Shown here: positions 31,298 to 39,502 of the stretch, piece by piece
How the letters are laid out: each line of letters begins with the position of its first letter
How positions within the stretch are numbered: the first letter of the stretch is position 1
NCBI RefSeq assembly: GCF_015999335.1
Contig: NZ_JAEACP010000005.1
Location: 1-64,000, forward strand
Direction: 5' to 3'
DNA from: Tabrizicola soli
Lineage (GTDB): Bacteria > Pseudomonadota > Alphaproteobacteria > Rhodobacterales > Rhodobacteraceae
Length of the DNA: 64,000 bases
Made by a program: the position numbers and the translations under genes
The notes under the pieces: model-generated
Told to the model about the DNA's origin: nothing
The model's database searches: none
What the model saw: only the letters and a program-made list of their open reading frames with translations

Positions 31298-33232
31298 TCA
31301 GCCCTCCGCCGCGAACATCGGCCCGCCGCGCCAGCGCGGGTAGCCGTAGCCGTGCACTTCCACCAGGTCGATGTCCGAGGGCTTCAGCGCGATGCCTTCC
31401 TCCAGGATCGCCTTGCCTTCAGCCGCCATGGCTCCGGTGAGGCGGCTGGCGATCCCTTCCGCCGTCAGGGTCGGGCCTGCGGTGATCCGGCCCGCCAGCA
31501 GGCCGGCGGTCGTGTCCGAGGGCTTCGGCGTCCGGTCGCCGGGCGCGTAGTCGTACCAGCCGCCGCCGGTCTTCTGCCCCTTGCGGCCCGCGCGGACCAG
31601 GATGTCTCCCAGCGTTTCCGGCGCGTCCTGGCCCGAGGCGCGGGCGCCTTCGCGCTGGAGGTAGGCGATGTCGAGACCGCCCAGGTCCTGCGCCTCGAAC
31701 GGGCCCATGGCGAAGCCGTGGGCGCGCATGGCCGCGTCGACGGCGGCGATGGGGGTGCCGTCGCGGACCAGCGTTTCCGCCTCGGCCCGGTAGCGTTTCA
31801 GGATGCGGTTGCCGATGAAGCCGTCGCAGATCCCGGCCTGGACCGGGATCTTGCCCAGTTGCCGGGCAAGGGCGAAGCCGGTGGCGAGGGTTTCGGGCGA
31901 GGTCGTCGGGGTCGGCACGATCTCCAGCAGTTTCATCACATTGGCCGGGCTGAAGAAGTGCAGGCCGATGAAACGGTCGGGGTGGGGCAGGCCCTCGGCG
32001 ATGAGGCGGGGGTCGAGGTAGGAGGTGTTGGTCGCAAGGATCGCGTCGGGGCGGCAGGCCTGGCCCAGCCGGGCGAAGACGGCGCGCTTGACGGCGAGGT
32101 CCTCGAAGACGGCCTCGATGACGAGGCCGGTGCCGGAGAGGAGCGCATAGTCGCTGCCTGCCGTCACCCCGTCCATGCGGGCCCGGGCCTGCGCCTCGGT
32201 CAGCCTGCCGCGCTTGACGGCGCCGTCGAAGATGGAGCGGAGGTTCGCAAGGCCGCGCTGGACGGCTTCCTCGTCGCGCTCGATCAGCACAACGGGCAGG
32301 CCCGCGTCGCGCAACGCGGCGGCGATGCCCGCGCCCATCGTGCCGCCGCCGATCACGGCGGTGGAGCGGATCTCGCGCGGCTTCACACCGGCCAGATGCG
32401 CGGGCTTGGGCGCGGCGCGTTCGGCGAAGAAGATGTGGCGCAGCGCGGCGGCCTGGTCGGAGGCGCGCAGTTCCAGGAAGGTCGCGCGTTCGTGGGCCAT
32501 CGCCTCGGCGAAGGGCTTCTCGGCGGCGATGCGCAGGCAGTCGAGCGCGCGGAGGGGGGCGACCTCCCCCTTGGCGCGCTTGGCGATGGCCTTGCGCTGC
32601 TCGTCCCACCAGGCCGGGTCAGGCGAGGTGACGGGGCGGGCCGAGATCGGCGGCGGCAGGGGGTGGGTCAGGGCCTTGCGGGCGAAGGCCAGGGATTCGG
32701 CGCGCAGGTCTCCGCTGACGACGGCATCGACAAGGCCCATCGACAGCGCCTTGCCGGCCTTGACCGGACGGCCGGTGGTGACCAGCTCGACGGCCGCTTC
32801 CACGCCCGCAAGACGCGGGGTCCGGACGGTGCCAGAGGCCCCGGGCACGATCCCAAGGGTCACTTCGGGAAGGCCGACCGAGGCGCTATCCAGCGCCACG
32901 CGGAAGCGGCAGCCCATGGCGACCTCGAACCCGCCGCCGAGGGCCGAGCCGTGGATCGCGGCGGTCCAGGGCTTTGCTGCGCCCTCAAGTCGGTCCACGA
33001 GGTCGGGCAGATGCGGGGGCACAGGGGGCTTCCCGAACTCGCTCACGTCGGCCCCGGCGATGAAGGTGCGCCCGGCGCAGATCAGCACCACCGCGCGGAC
33101 GGTCGGATCGGCGTCCAGTGCGCCCACGGCGTCCCAAAGGCCCTGGCGCAGGGCCTGGCCAAGGGCGTTCACCGGCGGGTTGTCCACGGTGACCAGGGCG
33201 ATGTCGCCGTCGCGGTCGATGCTGACAATCAT
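31298..33232 (-). CDS. Bifunctional enoyl-CoA hydratase / 3-hydroxyacyl-CoA dehydrogenase (FadJ-like; candidate PaaF-PaaH fusion)
   Basis: A 644-residue fusion. The N-terminal crotonase domain (about 1-190) has the oxyanion hole I-A-G-A-D-V-S-E-F and G-S-A-L-G-G-G-F-E-V-A; the catalytic Glu segment is L-P-E-V-T-L-G-I. The dehydrogenase half starts near 290 with A-V-I-G-G-G-T-M-G-A-G-I-A and includes N-T-S-Y-L and H-F-F-S-P-A-N-V-M-K-L-L-E-I-V. The second helical domain ends abruptly at Y-G-Y-P-R-W-R-G-G-P-M-F-A-A-E-G, about 45 residues short of typical FadB/FadJ proteins. It begins one base after livF in the paaN-liv operon. Since the cluster has no separate paaF or paaH, it probably hydrates 2,3-dehydroadipyl-CoA and oxidises 3-hydroxyadipyl-CoA. 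General fatty acid beta-oxidation is the alternative. Confidence 0.88.
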   Translation of the reverse strand: MIVSIDRDGDIALVTVDNPPVNALGQALRQGLWDAVGALDADPTVRAVVLICAGRTFIAGADVSEFGKPPVPPHLPDLVDRLEGAAKPWTAAIHGSALGGGFEVAMGCRFRVALDSASVGLPEVTLGIVPGASGTVRTPRLAGVEAAVELVTTGRPVKAGKALSMGLVDAVVSGDLRAESLAFARKALTHPLPPPISARPVTSPDPAWWDEQRKAIAKRAKGEVAPLRALDCLRIAAEKPFAEAMAHERATFLELRASDQAAALRHIFFAERAAPKPAHLAGVKPREIRSTAVIGGGTMGAGIAAALRDAGLPVVLIERDEEAVQRGLANLRSIFDGAVKRGRLTEAQARARMDGVTAGSDYALLSGTGLVIEAVFEDLAVKRAVFARLGQACRPDAILATNTSYLDPRLIAEGLPHPDRFIGLHFFSPANVMKLLEIVPTPTTSPETLATGFALARQLGKIPVQAGICDGFIGNRILKRYRAEAETLVRDGTPIAAVDAAMRAHGFAMGPFEAQDLGGLDIAYLQREGARASGQDAPETLGDILVRAGRKGQKTGGGWYDYAPGDRTPKPSDTTAGLLAGRITAGPTLTAEGIASRLTGAMAAEGKAILEEGIALKPSDIDLVEVHGYGYPRWRGGPMFAAEG

Positions 33233-33233
33233 C

Positions 33234-33935
33234 TCAAATCCCCAGGTAAGCTTCGCGGATGCGTGGGTCGGCGATCAGCGCCTCGGCCGGGCCGTCCATC
33301 GTGATCCGGCCCGTCTCCATCACATAGCCCCGGTCCGCGATCTTCAGCGCGCCATAGGCGTTCTGTTCGACCAGGAGCACGGTGACATCCAGCGCCTTGA
33401 GCCCCTTCACCACGTCGAAGATCTGCGCGACGATGATCGGGGCAAGGCCCATCGAGGGTTCGTCAAGGAGCAGACAGGACGGCCGGCCCATCAGCGCCCG
33501 CGCCATCGCCAGCATCTGCTGCTGTCCGCCGGACAGGCCCCCGGCCGCAAGGTTGCGCTTTTCCTTCAGGATCGGGAACATCTGGAAGGCGTCAGCCATG
33601 TCCTTCTCCACCCGGTCGTCGGCGTAGAGATAGGCGCCGAGGCGGAGGTTCTCCTCCACCGTCAGGTTGGTAAAGATCTGCCGGCCTTCGGGCGATTGCG
33701 ACAGGCCCCGGCCGACGCGGCGCCAGGCGGGGACGCCCGACATCGGCTCGCCCCGGAAGGTGACGGAGCCTCCGGCCAGGGGATGCACGCCCGAGAGGCA
33801 ACGCAGAAGCGTGGTCTTCCCCGCCCCGTTCGCCCCGATGACGGTGACGATCTCGCCCGAGTTCACGGCAAGGTCGATCCCGTGCAGCACTTCGATCCGC
33901 CCGTAGCGGGCGCGCAGACCTTCAACCAGCAGCAT
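33234..33935 (-). CDS. livF: Branched-chain-type ABC transporter ATPase LivF
   Basis: A 233-residue ABC ATPase of the HAAT (hydrophobic amino acid) type. Walker A is G-A-N-G-A-G-K-T-T, the signature L-S-G-G-Q-Q-Q-M, and Walker B C-L-L-L-D-E-P-S-M-G-L-A-P, whose M-G-L-A-P ending is diagnostic of LivF. It overlaps livG by 14 bases. It powers the transporter encoded upstream, which from context may import phenylacetate or related aromatics rather than leucine. Confidence 0.93.
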   Translation of the reverse strand: MLLVEGLRARYGRIEVLHGIDLAVNSGEIVTVIGANGAGKTTLLRCLSGVHPLAGGSVTFRGEPMSGVPAWRRVGRGLSQSPEGRQIFTNLTVEENLRLGAYLYADDRVEKDMADAFQMFPILKEKRNLAAGGLSGGQQQMLAMARALMGRPSCLLLDEPSMGLAPIIVAQIFDVVKGLKALDVTVLLVEQNAYGALKIADRGYVMETGRITMDGPAEALIADPRIREAYLGI

Positions 33936-34692
33936 TTTCGGCCCCCAGATAGGCAGCGATGACGGCAGGGTTCCGGCTGACCGAGGCTGGGTCGCCCTCG
34001 GCGATCTTCTCGCCGTGGTCGAGGACGACGATGTGGTTGGAAATCCGCATCACCATCTTCATGTCGTGCTCCACCAGCAGGATCGCCACGCCCGAGGCGG
34101 CGATCTCGGCGATCAGGTGGTCGATCTCCTCGGTCTCGACCGCGTTGCAGCCTGCGGCGGGTTCGTCCAGAAGCAGGACCTTGGGCTTCAGCGCCATGGC
34201 CCGCGCGATCTCCAGCCGCTTGAGCGAGCCATAGGAGAGGCTGCCCGCCTCACGCTCGGCCGCGCGTTCCAGGCCGACGCGCTTCAGAAGCTCCCGCGCC
34301 CCGGCCTCGGCCGCTTTCGCGCGGCGGCGCGAGGCGGGGAGGTTCAGGAGATCGGACAGTACATGGCCGCTTTCCTGCAGGTGATAGCCCGCGATGGTGT
34401 TCTCCAGCACGGTCATCGACTGGAAGACCTGGAGGTTCTGGAAGGTCCGGCACATGCCCCGGCGGGCCAGAAGGTGCGGGGACATGGCGGTCACGTCCTC
34501 GCCATTGAGCACCACCTTGCCCATGCCGGGCCGGTAGACGCCCGAGATCATGTTGAACAGCGTGGTCTTGCCCGCCCCGTTCGGCCCGATGACCGAGACG
34601 ATCTCGCCGGGTTTCACGGTGAAGGAGACGTCGTTGACGGCCTTCAGCCCGCCGAAGCTGATCCCCAGCCCCTCGATCGACAGCAGAGTCAT
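33922..34692 (-). CDS. livG: Branched-chain-type ABC transporter ATPase LivG
   Basis: A 256-residue ABC ATPase. Walker A is G-P-N-G-A-G-K-T-T-L-F-N-M-I-S-G, characteristic of LivG. R-T-F-Q-N-L-Q-V-F follows the Q-loop, the signature is L-S-Y-G-S-L-K-R-L-E, and Walker B is V-L-L-L-D-E-P-A-A-G-C-N. The usual G-L-N after Walker B is G-C-N here. The ATG at 34692 overlaps the livM stop (ATGA). It pairs with LivF. Confidence 0.93.
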   Translation of the reverse strand: MTLLSIEGLGISFGGLKAVNDVSFTVKPGEIVSVIGPNGAGKTTLFNMISGVYRPGMGKVVLNGEDVTAMSPHLLARRGMCRTFQNLQVFQSMTVLENTIAGYHLQESGHVLSDLLNLPASRRRAKAAEAGARELLKRVGLERAAEREAGSLSYGSLKRLEIARAMALKPKVLLLDEPAAGCNAVETEEIDHLIAEIAASGVAILLVEHDMKMVMRISNHIVVLDHGEKIAEGDPASVSRNPAVIAAYLGAENAAG

Positions 34693-35645
34693 TCGCCCCT
34701 CCCCCGGATCTTGCGCAGGATCGACGGGACGACGCCTTCGCGCAGGAAGATCATCACCAGCACCATCACGGCGCCGAGGACCAGTTGTTCGTATTCGGCA
34801 AAGACCGTCAGCACCTGCGGCAGCAGCGTCAGCACCGCCGCGCCGAAGATCGCGCCCGCGACCGAGCCGACGCCGCCCAGGACGGCCATCGTCACCATCT
34901 CGACCGAGTGCATGAAGCCCGCGACATCCGGCGTTATGAACTTGTTCTGCAGCGCCAACAGCGAGCCCGCGACCGAGGCGTAGACGGCCGAGATCACGAA
35001 GGCCTGCAGCTTGAGCCGCGCCACGTCCATGCCCACGGTCTTGGCCGCGACTTCGGAGCCATGCAAGGCCCGCAGCGCCCGGCCCGTGGCGCTGTCGCGC
35101 AGGTTCAGCGCCAGCCAGGCGCCAAGGATCAGGACGATGCCGCAGAAGAAATACCAGAACTGGCCGTTCGACAGGTCGAGCCCCGCGTCCTTCAGCACGC
35201 CGCGCAGGCCAAGCTCGGCCACGTCGATGCCATCGGGGCCGCGCGTGAGCTCGCGTTCGTTGTTCAGGACCATCGAGATCAGGATGCCCATCCCCAGCGA
35301 GGCGACGGCGAGGTAATAGCCCTTGAGCCGCAGGATCGGGCGGCCGACGAGCCAGGCGAGGACGGCCGAGATCGCCGCGCCGAGAACGACTGCCAGGGCG
35401 GGATGGATGCCCCAATGCACCGGAGCCAGGGCGCAGGCATAGGCGCCGATCCCGGCGAACCCGGCGTGGCCAAGGCTGATCTGCCCGGCCCAGCCGGTCA
35501 GGATCACGATGCCGGTGACGGCCAGCGCGTTGACGAAGATCAGCGCGCCGATGCGGTAGTAGAAGCCCGAGGGGAAGAAGATCGGCGACAGCGCGATCAG
35601 GACGACAAGGGCGAGGAGCGTGACGGATTTCGGAGTCAGTCGCAT
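34689..35645 (-). CDS. livM: Branched-chain-type ABC transporter permease LivM
   Basis: A 318-residue inner-membrane permease with about eight to ten hydrophobic segments. The HAAT permease signature is present: G-W-A-G-Q-I-S-L-G-H-A-G-F-A-G-I-G-A-Y (near 53-71). The cytoplasmic coupling loop follows later: D-S-A-T-G-R-A-L-R-A-L-H-G-S-E-V-A-A-K-T-V-G. A GTG six bases upstream (35651), overlapping the livH stop as GTGA, is an equally possible start. Confidence 0.92.
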   Translation of the reverse strand: MRLTPKSVTLLALVVLIALSPIFFPSGFYYRIGALIFVNALAVTGIVILTGWAGQISLGHAGFAGIGAYACALAPVHWGIHPALAVVLGAAISAVLAWLVGRPILRLKGYYLAVASLGMGILISMVLNNERELTRGPDGIDVAELGLRGVLKDAGLDLSNGQFWYFFCGIVLILGAWLALNLRDSATGRALRALHGSEVAAKTVGMDVARLKLQAFVISAVYASVAGSLLALQNKFITPDVAGFMHSVEMVTMAVLGGVGSVAGAIFGAAVLTLLPQVLTVFAEYEQLVLGAVMVLVMIFLREGVVPSILRKIRGRGE

Positions 35646-35647
35646 GG

Positions 35648-36520
35648 TCACACCCGGTCGGTCGATTTGCGGCCGAAAAGGCCCTGCGGCAGGAAGAAGA
35701 GCACGCCGAGGATCACGATGAAGGCGGCGGCGTCCTTGTATTGCGAGGACAGGTAACCCGCCGTCAGCCCCTCGAGCACGCCCAGGAGGAAGCCGCCGAC
35801 GAGTGCGCCCTTGGGATTGCCCATGCCGCCCAGCATGGCGGCGGCGAAGCCCTTCAGCGCGAAGGCGAGGCCCACGTCGTATGAGGTCATGGTGATCGGC
35901 GTGACCAGCACGCCCGCCAGCGCGCCGATCCCGGCGGAAAGCGCGAAGGAGAGGGTCATCACGAAGGGCGTATTGATCCCCACCAGCTGCGCGGCGAGGC
36001 GGTTGTTCGAGGTCGCGAGCACCGCCCGGCCGAGCAGCGTCCGGGTGAAGAACAGCCAGAGGCCGACGAAGACCGCGAGGGCCCCGCCGATCACCCAGAG
36101 GCTTTGCGGCAGGATCGTCGCGCCCAGGATGCGGAGCGGGTCGTCGCCCGAGAAGGCCGGGAAGCTGTGGATCTGCTTGTCGAACACCAGCTGCGCCGCG
36201 CCCCGGATGAAGATCGACACGCCGATGGTGATGATGACCAGCGACACGACCGGGGCGCCCCGCGCGGGCTCGATCGCGAGCTTGTTCATCGCCACCCCCA
36301 GCGCGGCGGTCGCCACGATCGCGACCAGCGCGGCCAGTGGCAGCGGCGCGCCTGCGGCATAGGTGAAGACGGTGATCATCCCGCCCAGCATGACGAACTC
36401 GCCTTGCGCGAAGTTCACCACGTCGGAGGCGTTGTAGATGATGGTGAAGCCCAGGGCGACCAGCGCGTAGACTGCGCCGACCGTCACCCCGGACAGAAGG
36501 AATTGCAGAAGTTCCGACAT
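35648..36520 (-). CDS. livH: Branched-chain-type ABC transporter permease LivH
   Basis: A 290-residue permease with about eight membrane helices. It starts Q-F-L-L-S-G-V-T-V-G-A-V-Y-A-L-V-A-L-G-F-T-I-I-Y, the standard LivH N-terminus. It then has N-F-A-Q-G-E-F-V-M-L-G-G and F-A-A-A-M-L-G-G-M-G-N-P-K-G-A. It lies 64 bases after the substrate-binding protein gene and overlaps livM, all on the minus strand. Confidence 0.93.
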   Translation of the reverse strand: MSELLQFLLSGVTVGAVYALVALGFTIIYNASDVVNFAQGEFVMLGGMITVFTYAAGAPLPLAALVAIVATAALGVAMNKLAIEPARGAPVVSLVIITIGVSIFIRGAAQLVFDKQIHSFPAFSGDDPLRILGATILPQSLWVIGGALAVFVGLWLFFTRTLLGRAVLATSNNRLAAQLVGINTPFVMTLSFALSAGIGALAGVLVTPITMTSYDVGLAFALKGFAAAMLGGMGNPKGALVGGFLLGVLEGLTAGYLSSQYKDAAAFIVILGVLFFLPQGLFGRKSTDRV

Positions 36521-36584
36521 GCGTCCCAGCCCCCCGATGGCCCGAAATGGGTCGCCGCGCCCGGTCAGGGGCGCGGCGGGTGGA

Positions 36585-37715
36585 TTACTGAACCAGGGTC
36601 CATTTGCCGCCCTGGATTTCCAGCATGCGGAAGGCGGTCAGGTCGAGGCCCAGGTGATCCTCGGGCGTGAAGGTGTAGACGCCGGTGGTGCCGGCGAGGC
36701 CCGAGGTCGCCTCGATTGCGTCGCGGATCGCGGCGGGCTCGGCCGAACCGGCGCGGGTGATGGCGTCGGTCATGATCAGGAAGGCGTCATGCGCATAGCC
36801 GCCGAAGGTGCCGACCGGAGTGCCGGTCTTTTCCTCGAACATCGCCTTGTAGGCATCGACGACCGGCTTCTGCGGGTCATCCGCCGCCAAGAGGCCGGCG
36901 ACCAGAAGCGCGGTGCCCGGCAGGCGCACGCCCTCGGCCGCTTCCGTTCCGGCAAGCTCGATGAACCCGTCCGAGGCGACGCCATGCGACTGGTAGAACG
37001 GCAGCTCGATCGCCAGCTGCTTGTAGTTGCGGGTCACGATCGACGGGCCCTGGCCGAAACCGGGGTTCAGGATCGCCTGCACGCCCTCGGTGCCCTTGAT
37101 CTTGGTCAGCTGCGCGGTCATGTCCGCGTCCTTGGGATCATAGGTCTCGTCGGCGACGATCTCGATTGCGTAGTCCGGGGCCACCGTCTTGCACTGGGCC
37201 TGCATCGAGGCGCCAAAGCCGTCGGTGCCCGAGATCATGCCGATCTTGGTGATCCCGGCCTTCTGCATGTCCTCGAAGATCTTCTGGCAGGCCATGCGGT
37301 CGGTGTGCGGGGTCTTGAAGGTGTAGGGCTTCACCGGGTCGATGATGTCGATGGCCCCGGCCAGCGAGATGAAGGGGATCTCGGCGTCCTCGGCCACGGC
37401 CAGGATCGACATGGTGGTGCCGGTGGTGGTGCCGCCGATGATGGCGACCACTTCGTCGTCCTCGACCAGGCGGGTCGCGAAGGTGCGGGCCTTGTTCGGG
37501 TCGCCATTGTCGTCATAGGCGATCAGGGTGACTTCCTCGCCGTTGATGCCGCCCTTGGCGTTCAGGTCCTCGACCAGCATTTCCAGGGTCTTCAACTCCG
37601 GATCGCCCAGGAAGGCGGCCGGGCCGGTCGCGGAAATCGAGGCGCCAAGCTTGATCTCGGCCATGGCGGGCATGGCAAGGGCGATCAGGGCGGTGGTGGT
37701 CAGGAAAGTCTTCAT
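36585..37715 (-). CDS. Periplasmic substrate-binding protein of the Liv/HAAT ABC transporter
   Basis: A 376-residue type I periplasmic-binding protein (PF13458). Residues 1-19 are a signal peptide ending A-M-A. The mature protein starts E-I-K-L-G-A-S-I-S-A-T-G-P-A-A-F-L-G-D-P, the typical LivK/aromatic-binding beginning, and has A-I-I-G-G-T-T-T-G-T-T-M near 92-103. Similar proteins bind branched-chain amino acids, amides or aromatic acids. Its place 30 bases after paaN, inside a catabolic operon, suggests phenylacetate or a precursor as ligand; the sequence alone cannot prove this. GGGAGGAG precedes the ATG. Confidence 0.88.
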   Translation of the reverse strand: MKTFLTTTALIALAMPAMAEIKLGASISATGPAAFLGDPELKTLEMLVEDLNAKGGINGEEVTLIAYDDNGDPNKARTFATRLVEDDEVVAIIGGTTTGTTMSILAVAEDAEIPFISLAGAIDIIDPVKPYTFKTPHTDRMACQKIFEDMQKAGITKIGMISGTDGFGASMQAQCKTVAPDYAIEIVADETYDPKDADMTAQLTKIKGTEGVQAILNPGFGQGPSIVTRNYKQLAIELPFYQSHGVASDGFIELAGTEAAEGVRLPGTALLVAGLLAADDPQKPVVDAYKAMFEEKTGTPVGTFGGYAHDAFLIMTDAITRAGSAEPAAIRDAIEATSGLAGTTGVYTFTPEDHLGLDLTAFRMLEIQGGKWTLVQ

Positions 37716-37745
37716 GGGTCTCCTCCCAGAGAGTTACTGATGAAT

Positions 37746-39383
37746 TCAGGCCGCCAGCCGGCGCGACATCACCCGGCGGAAGCGGGTGGCGACGAAGGCG
37801 GTGTCGGTCAGGCTGGCGTTGCCGGCGGGGTTGGCCCCGGTGACGTGGAAGTCGCTGAAGGCCGCGGACTGGTTGACGAAGATGTTGCCGGTCAGGTTGA
37901 TCGACAGGTTCACCCCGGCTTGCGCAAAGGCGGCTTCGGCGCGGCCGATGCGCGATTCGTCGGTGTCGTAGAGCGCGGCGGTGATCGCGCCCTTCTCGGT
38001 CGCAAGGGTCGCGGCCTGCCGGATCGCGGCGTCGGCGTCCTTGGCCGCAATCAGGAAGGCGACAGGGCCGAAACATTCTTCGCCGGTGACGGCGTCGTTG
38101 GCGTCCACTGCCAGCAGAAGCGGCCCCGGTTCGCCCTTGGCAGCCCCGGCGCGCAGGATACGGCCCTTGGCGGCGGTCCCCTCGGCGCGGGCTTGGGTTG
38201 CCGGGTTGGCGATGGCTCCGCAGACGCCTGCCGCACGGGCGGGGTCGGACAGGAGGGTGTCGATGGCCGTCACAAGGCCGGCGGCGACCTCGTCAAAGGA
38301 CTTGTGGCCCTTGTCGGTCTCGATGCCGCCCGCGGGGATGTAGAGGTTCTGCGGCGAGGTACACATCTGGCCGGAATAGAGCGAGAGCGCGAAGGCGAGG
38401 TTCGCGCACATGCCATCAAGGTCGCGGGTCGCGGCGATGACGACGCTGTTGACGCCGGTCTCCTCGGTGAACAGCTGCGCCTGGCGGGCGTTGTCGCGGA
38501 GCCATTGGCCGAAGGTGGAGGAGCCGGTGTAGTCGATCAGTTTCACCTCGGGCCGGGTGGCGAGGTCCTTGGTGATCTCGGCCCCCGGTTCGTCGACGGC
38601 CAGCAGCACCGCATCGGCGGGCAGGCGCGCTTCGGCCAGCACCTCGCGGAGTACCCGGACGGTCAGCGCCAGCGGCAGGATGGCGCGGGGATGCGGCTTC
38701 ACGATCACCGGGTTGCCGGTGGCAAGGCTGGCGAAGAGACCGGGGTAGGAGTTCCAGGTCGGGAAGGTGTTGCAGCCGATGGTCAGCGCGATCCCGGCGG
38801 GGCGGAGCGTCCAGGACTTCTCCACTACGATCGGCGCGGCCTTGCCCTGCGGCTTCTCCCAGCGGGCGGTGGCGGCGAAACGGGTCATCTCGGTCCAGGC
38901 GGCGGCGACGGCTTCAAGGCCGCGGTCCTGGGCATGCGGGCCGCCGGCCTGGAAGGCCATGGCGAAGGCCTGCCCGGTGGTGTGCATGGTGGCGTTGCCG
39001 ATCAGGAAGCTCTGCCGGTTCAGCCGGGCCAGCGCCTCGAGGCAGACACCGACGCGGGTTTCGGGCGAAGCCGCGGCCAGTGCGGGCGCGGCAGCCGTGG
39101 CGGCGGCGATCAGTTCGTCGGGCGTCGCAGCGGGGTAGCGGATGGCGAGGGTCGGGCCGAAGGGCGAGACCTCGGCCCCGGCGCGAGCCTGGCCCGGATG
39201 GCCGGGCAGGTCGAATTCCTGGCCCAACAGCGCGGCGAAGGCGGACTCGCCCTCGGCCTTGGCGGTTTCGCCATAGATCCTGCCGCTGGGCACCTCCGGG
39301 TAGGGGGTCCAGTATTCGCGGCATGCAAGGGCCGAGACGGCCGCCTCAAGCGTCGGCCGGTGAAGGTCGAAGAAGTCCGCCAT
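37746..39383 (-). CDS. paaN: Phenylacetic acid degradation protein PaaN (aldehyde dehydrogenase family)
   Basis: A 545-residue aldehyde dehydrogenase-like protein of the stand-alone PaaN type. It starts M-A-D-F-F-D-L-H-R-P-T-L-E-A-A. The ALDH fold includes T-I-G-C-N-T-F-P-T-W-N-S-Y and V-K-P-H-P-R-A. The catalytic Glu is in F-T-E-E-T-G-V-N-S, and the Cys in Y-S-G-Q-M-C-T-S-P-Q-N. It probably handles ring-opened semialdehyde; its overlap with the PaaZ dehydrogenase is unresolved in the family. AGGAGG five bases before ATG 39383 fixes the start. First gene of the paaN-liv-fusion operon, divergent from paaG, with a PaaR-like palindrome between them. Confidence 0.9.
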   Translation of the reverse strand: MADFFDLHRPTLEAAVSALACREYWTPYPEVPSGRIYGETAKAEGESAFAALLGQEFDLPGHPGQARAGAEVSPFGPTLAIRYPAATPDELIAAATAAAPALAAASPETRVGVCLEALARLNRQSFLIGNATMHTTGQAFAMAFQAGGPHAQDRGLEAVAAAWTEMTRFAATARWEKPQGKAAPIVVEKSWTLRPAGIALTIGCNTFPTWNSYPGLFASLATGNPVIVKPHPRAILPLALTVRVLREVLAEARLPADAVLLAVDEPGAEITKDLATRPEVKLIDYTGSSTFGQWLRDNARQAQLFTEETGVNSVVIAATRDLDGMCANLAFALSLYSGQMCTSPQNLYIPAGGIETDKGHKSFDEVAAGLVTAIDTLLSDPARAAGVCGAIANPATQARAEGTAAKGRILRAGAAKGEPGPLLLAVDANDAVTGEECFGPVAFLIAAKDADAAIRQAATLATEKGAITAALYDTDESRIGRAEAAFAQAGVNLSINLTGNIFVNQSAAFSDFHVTGANPAGNASLTDTAFVATRFRRVMSRRLAA

Positions 39384-39427
39384 GATATCCTCCTGCCGAG
39401 GGCTCTCCTCCCCGACGGGTTTTATCA

Positions 39428-39443
39428 TTGACCGGCCGGTCGG
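39428..39443. promoter_or_regulatory. Putative PaaR operator 1 (paaN/paaG divergent promoter)
   Basis: TTGACCGGCCGGTCGG, with the perfect 12-base palindrome GACCGGCCGGTC. It matches the palindromes at 42081-42096 and 51277-51292. On the minus strand it lies between a possible -35 (TTGCAT) and -10 (AATGAT) for paaN, 17 bases apart. Confidence 0.7.
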
Positions 39444-39466
39444 TTTATGCAAGAGCTTTTTCAAGG

Positions 39467-39489
39467 CGTCCGGAAAATGGATCCGGACG
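39467..39489 (+). other. Hairpin in the paaG leader
   Basis: CGTCCGG and CCGGACG pair around a nine-base loop, ending immediately before the GGGGAG ribosome-binding site of paaG. Role unknown. Confidence 0.4.
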
Positions 39490-39502
39490 GGGAGACGCTC
39501 CA

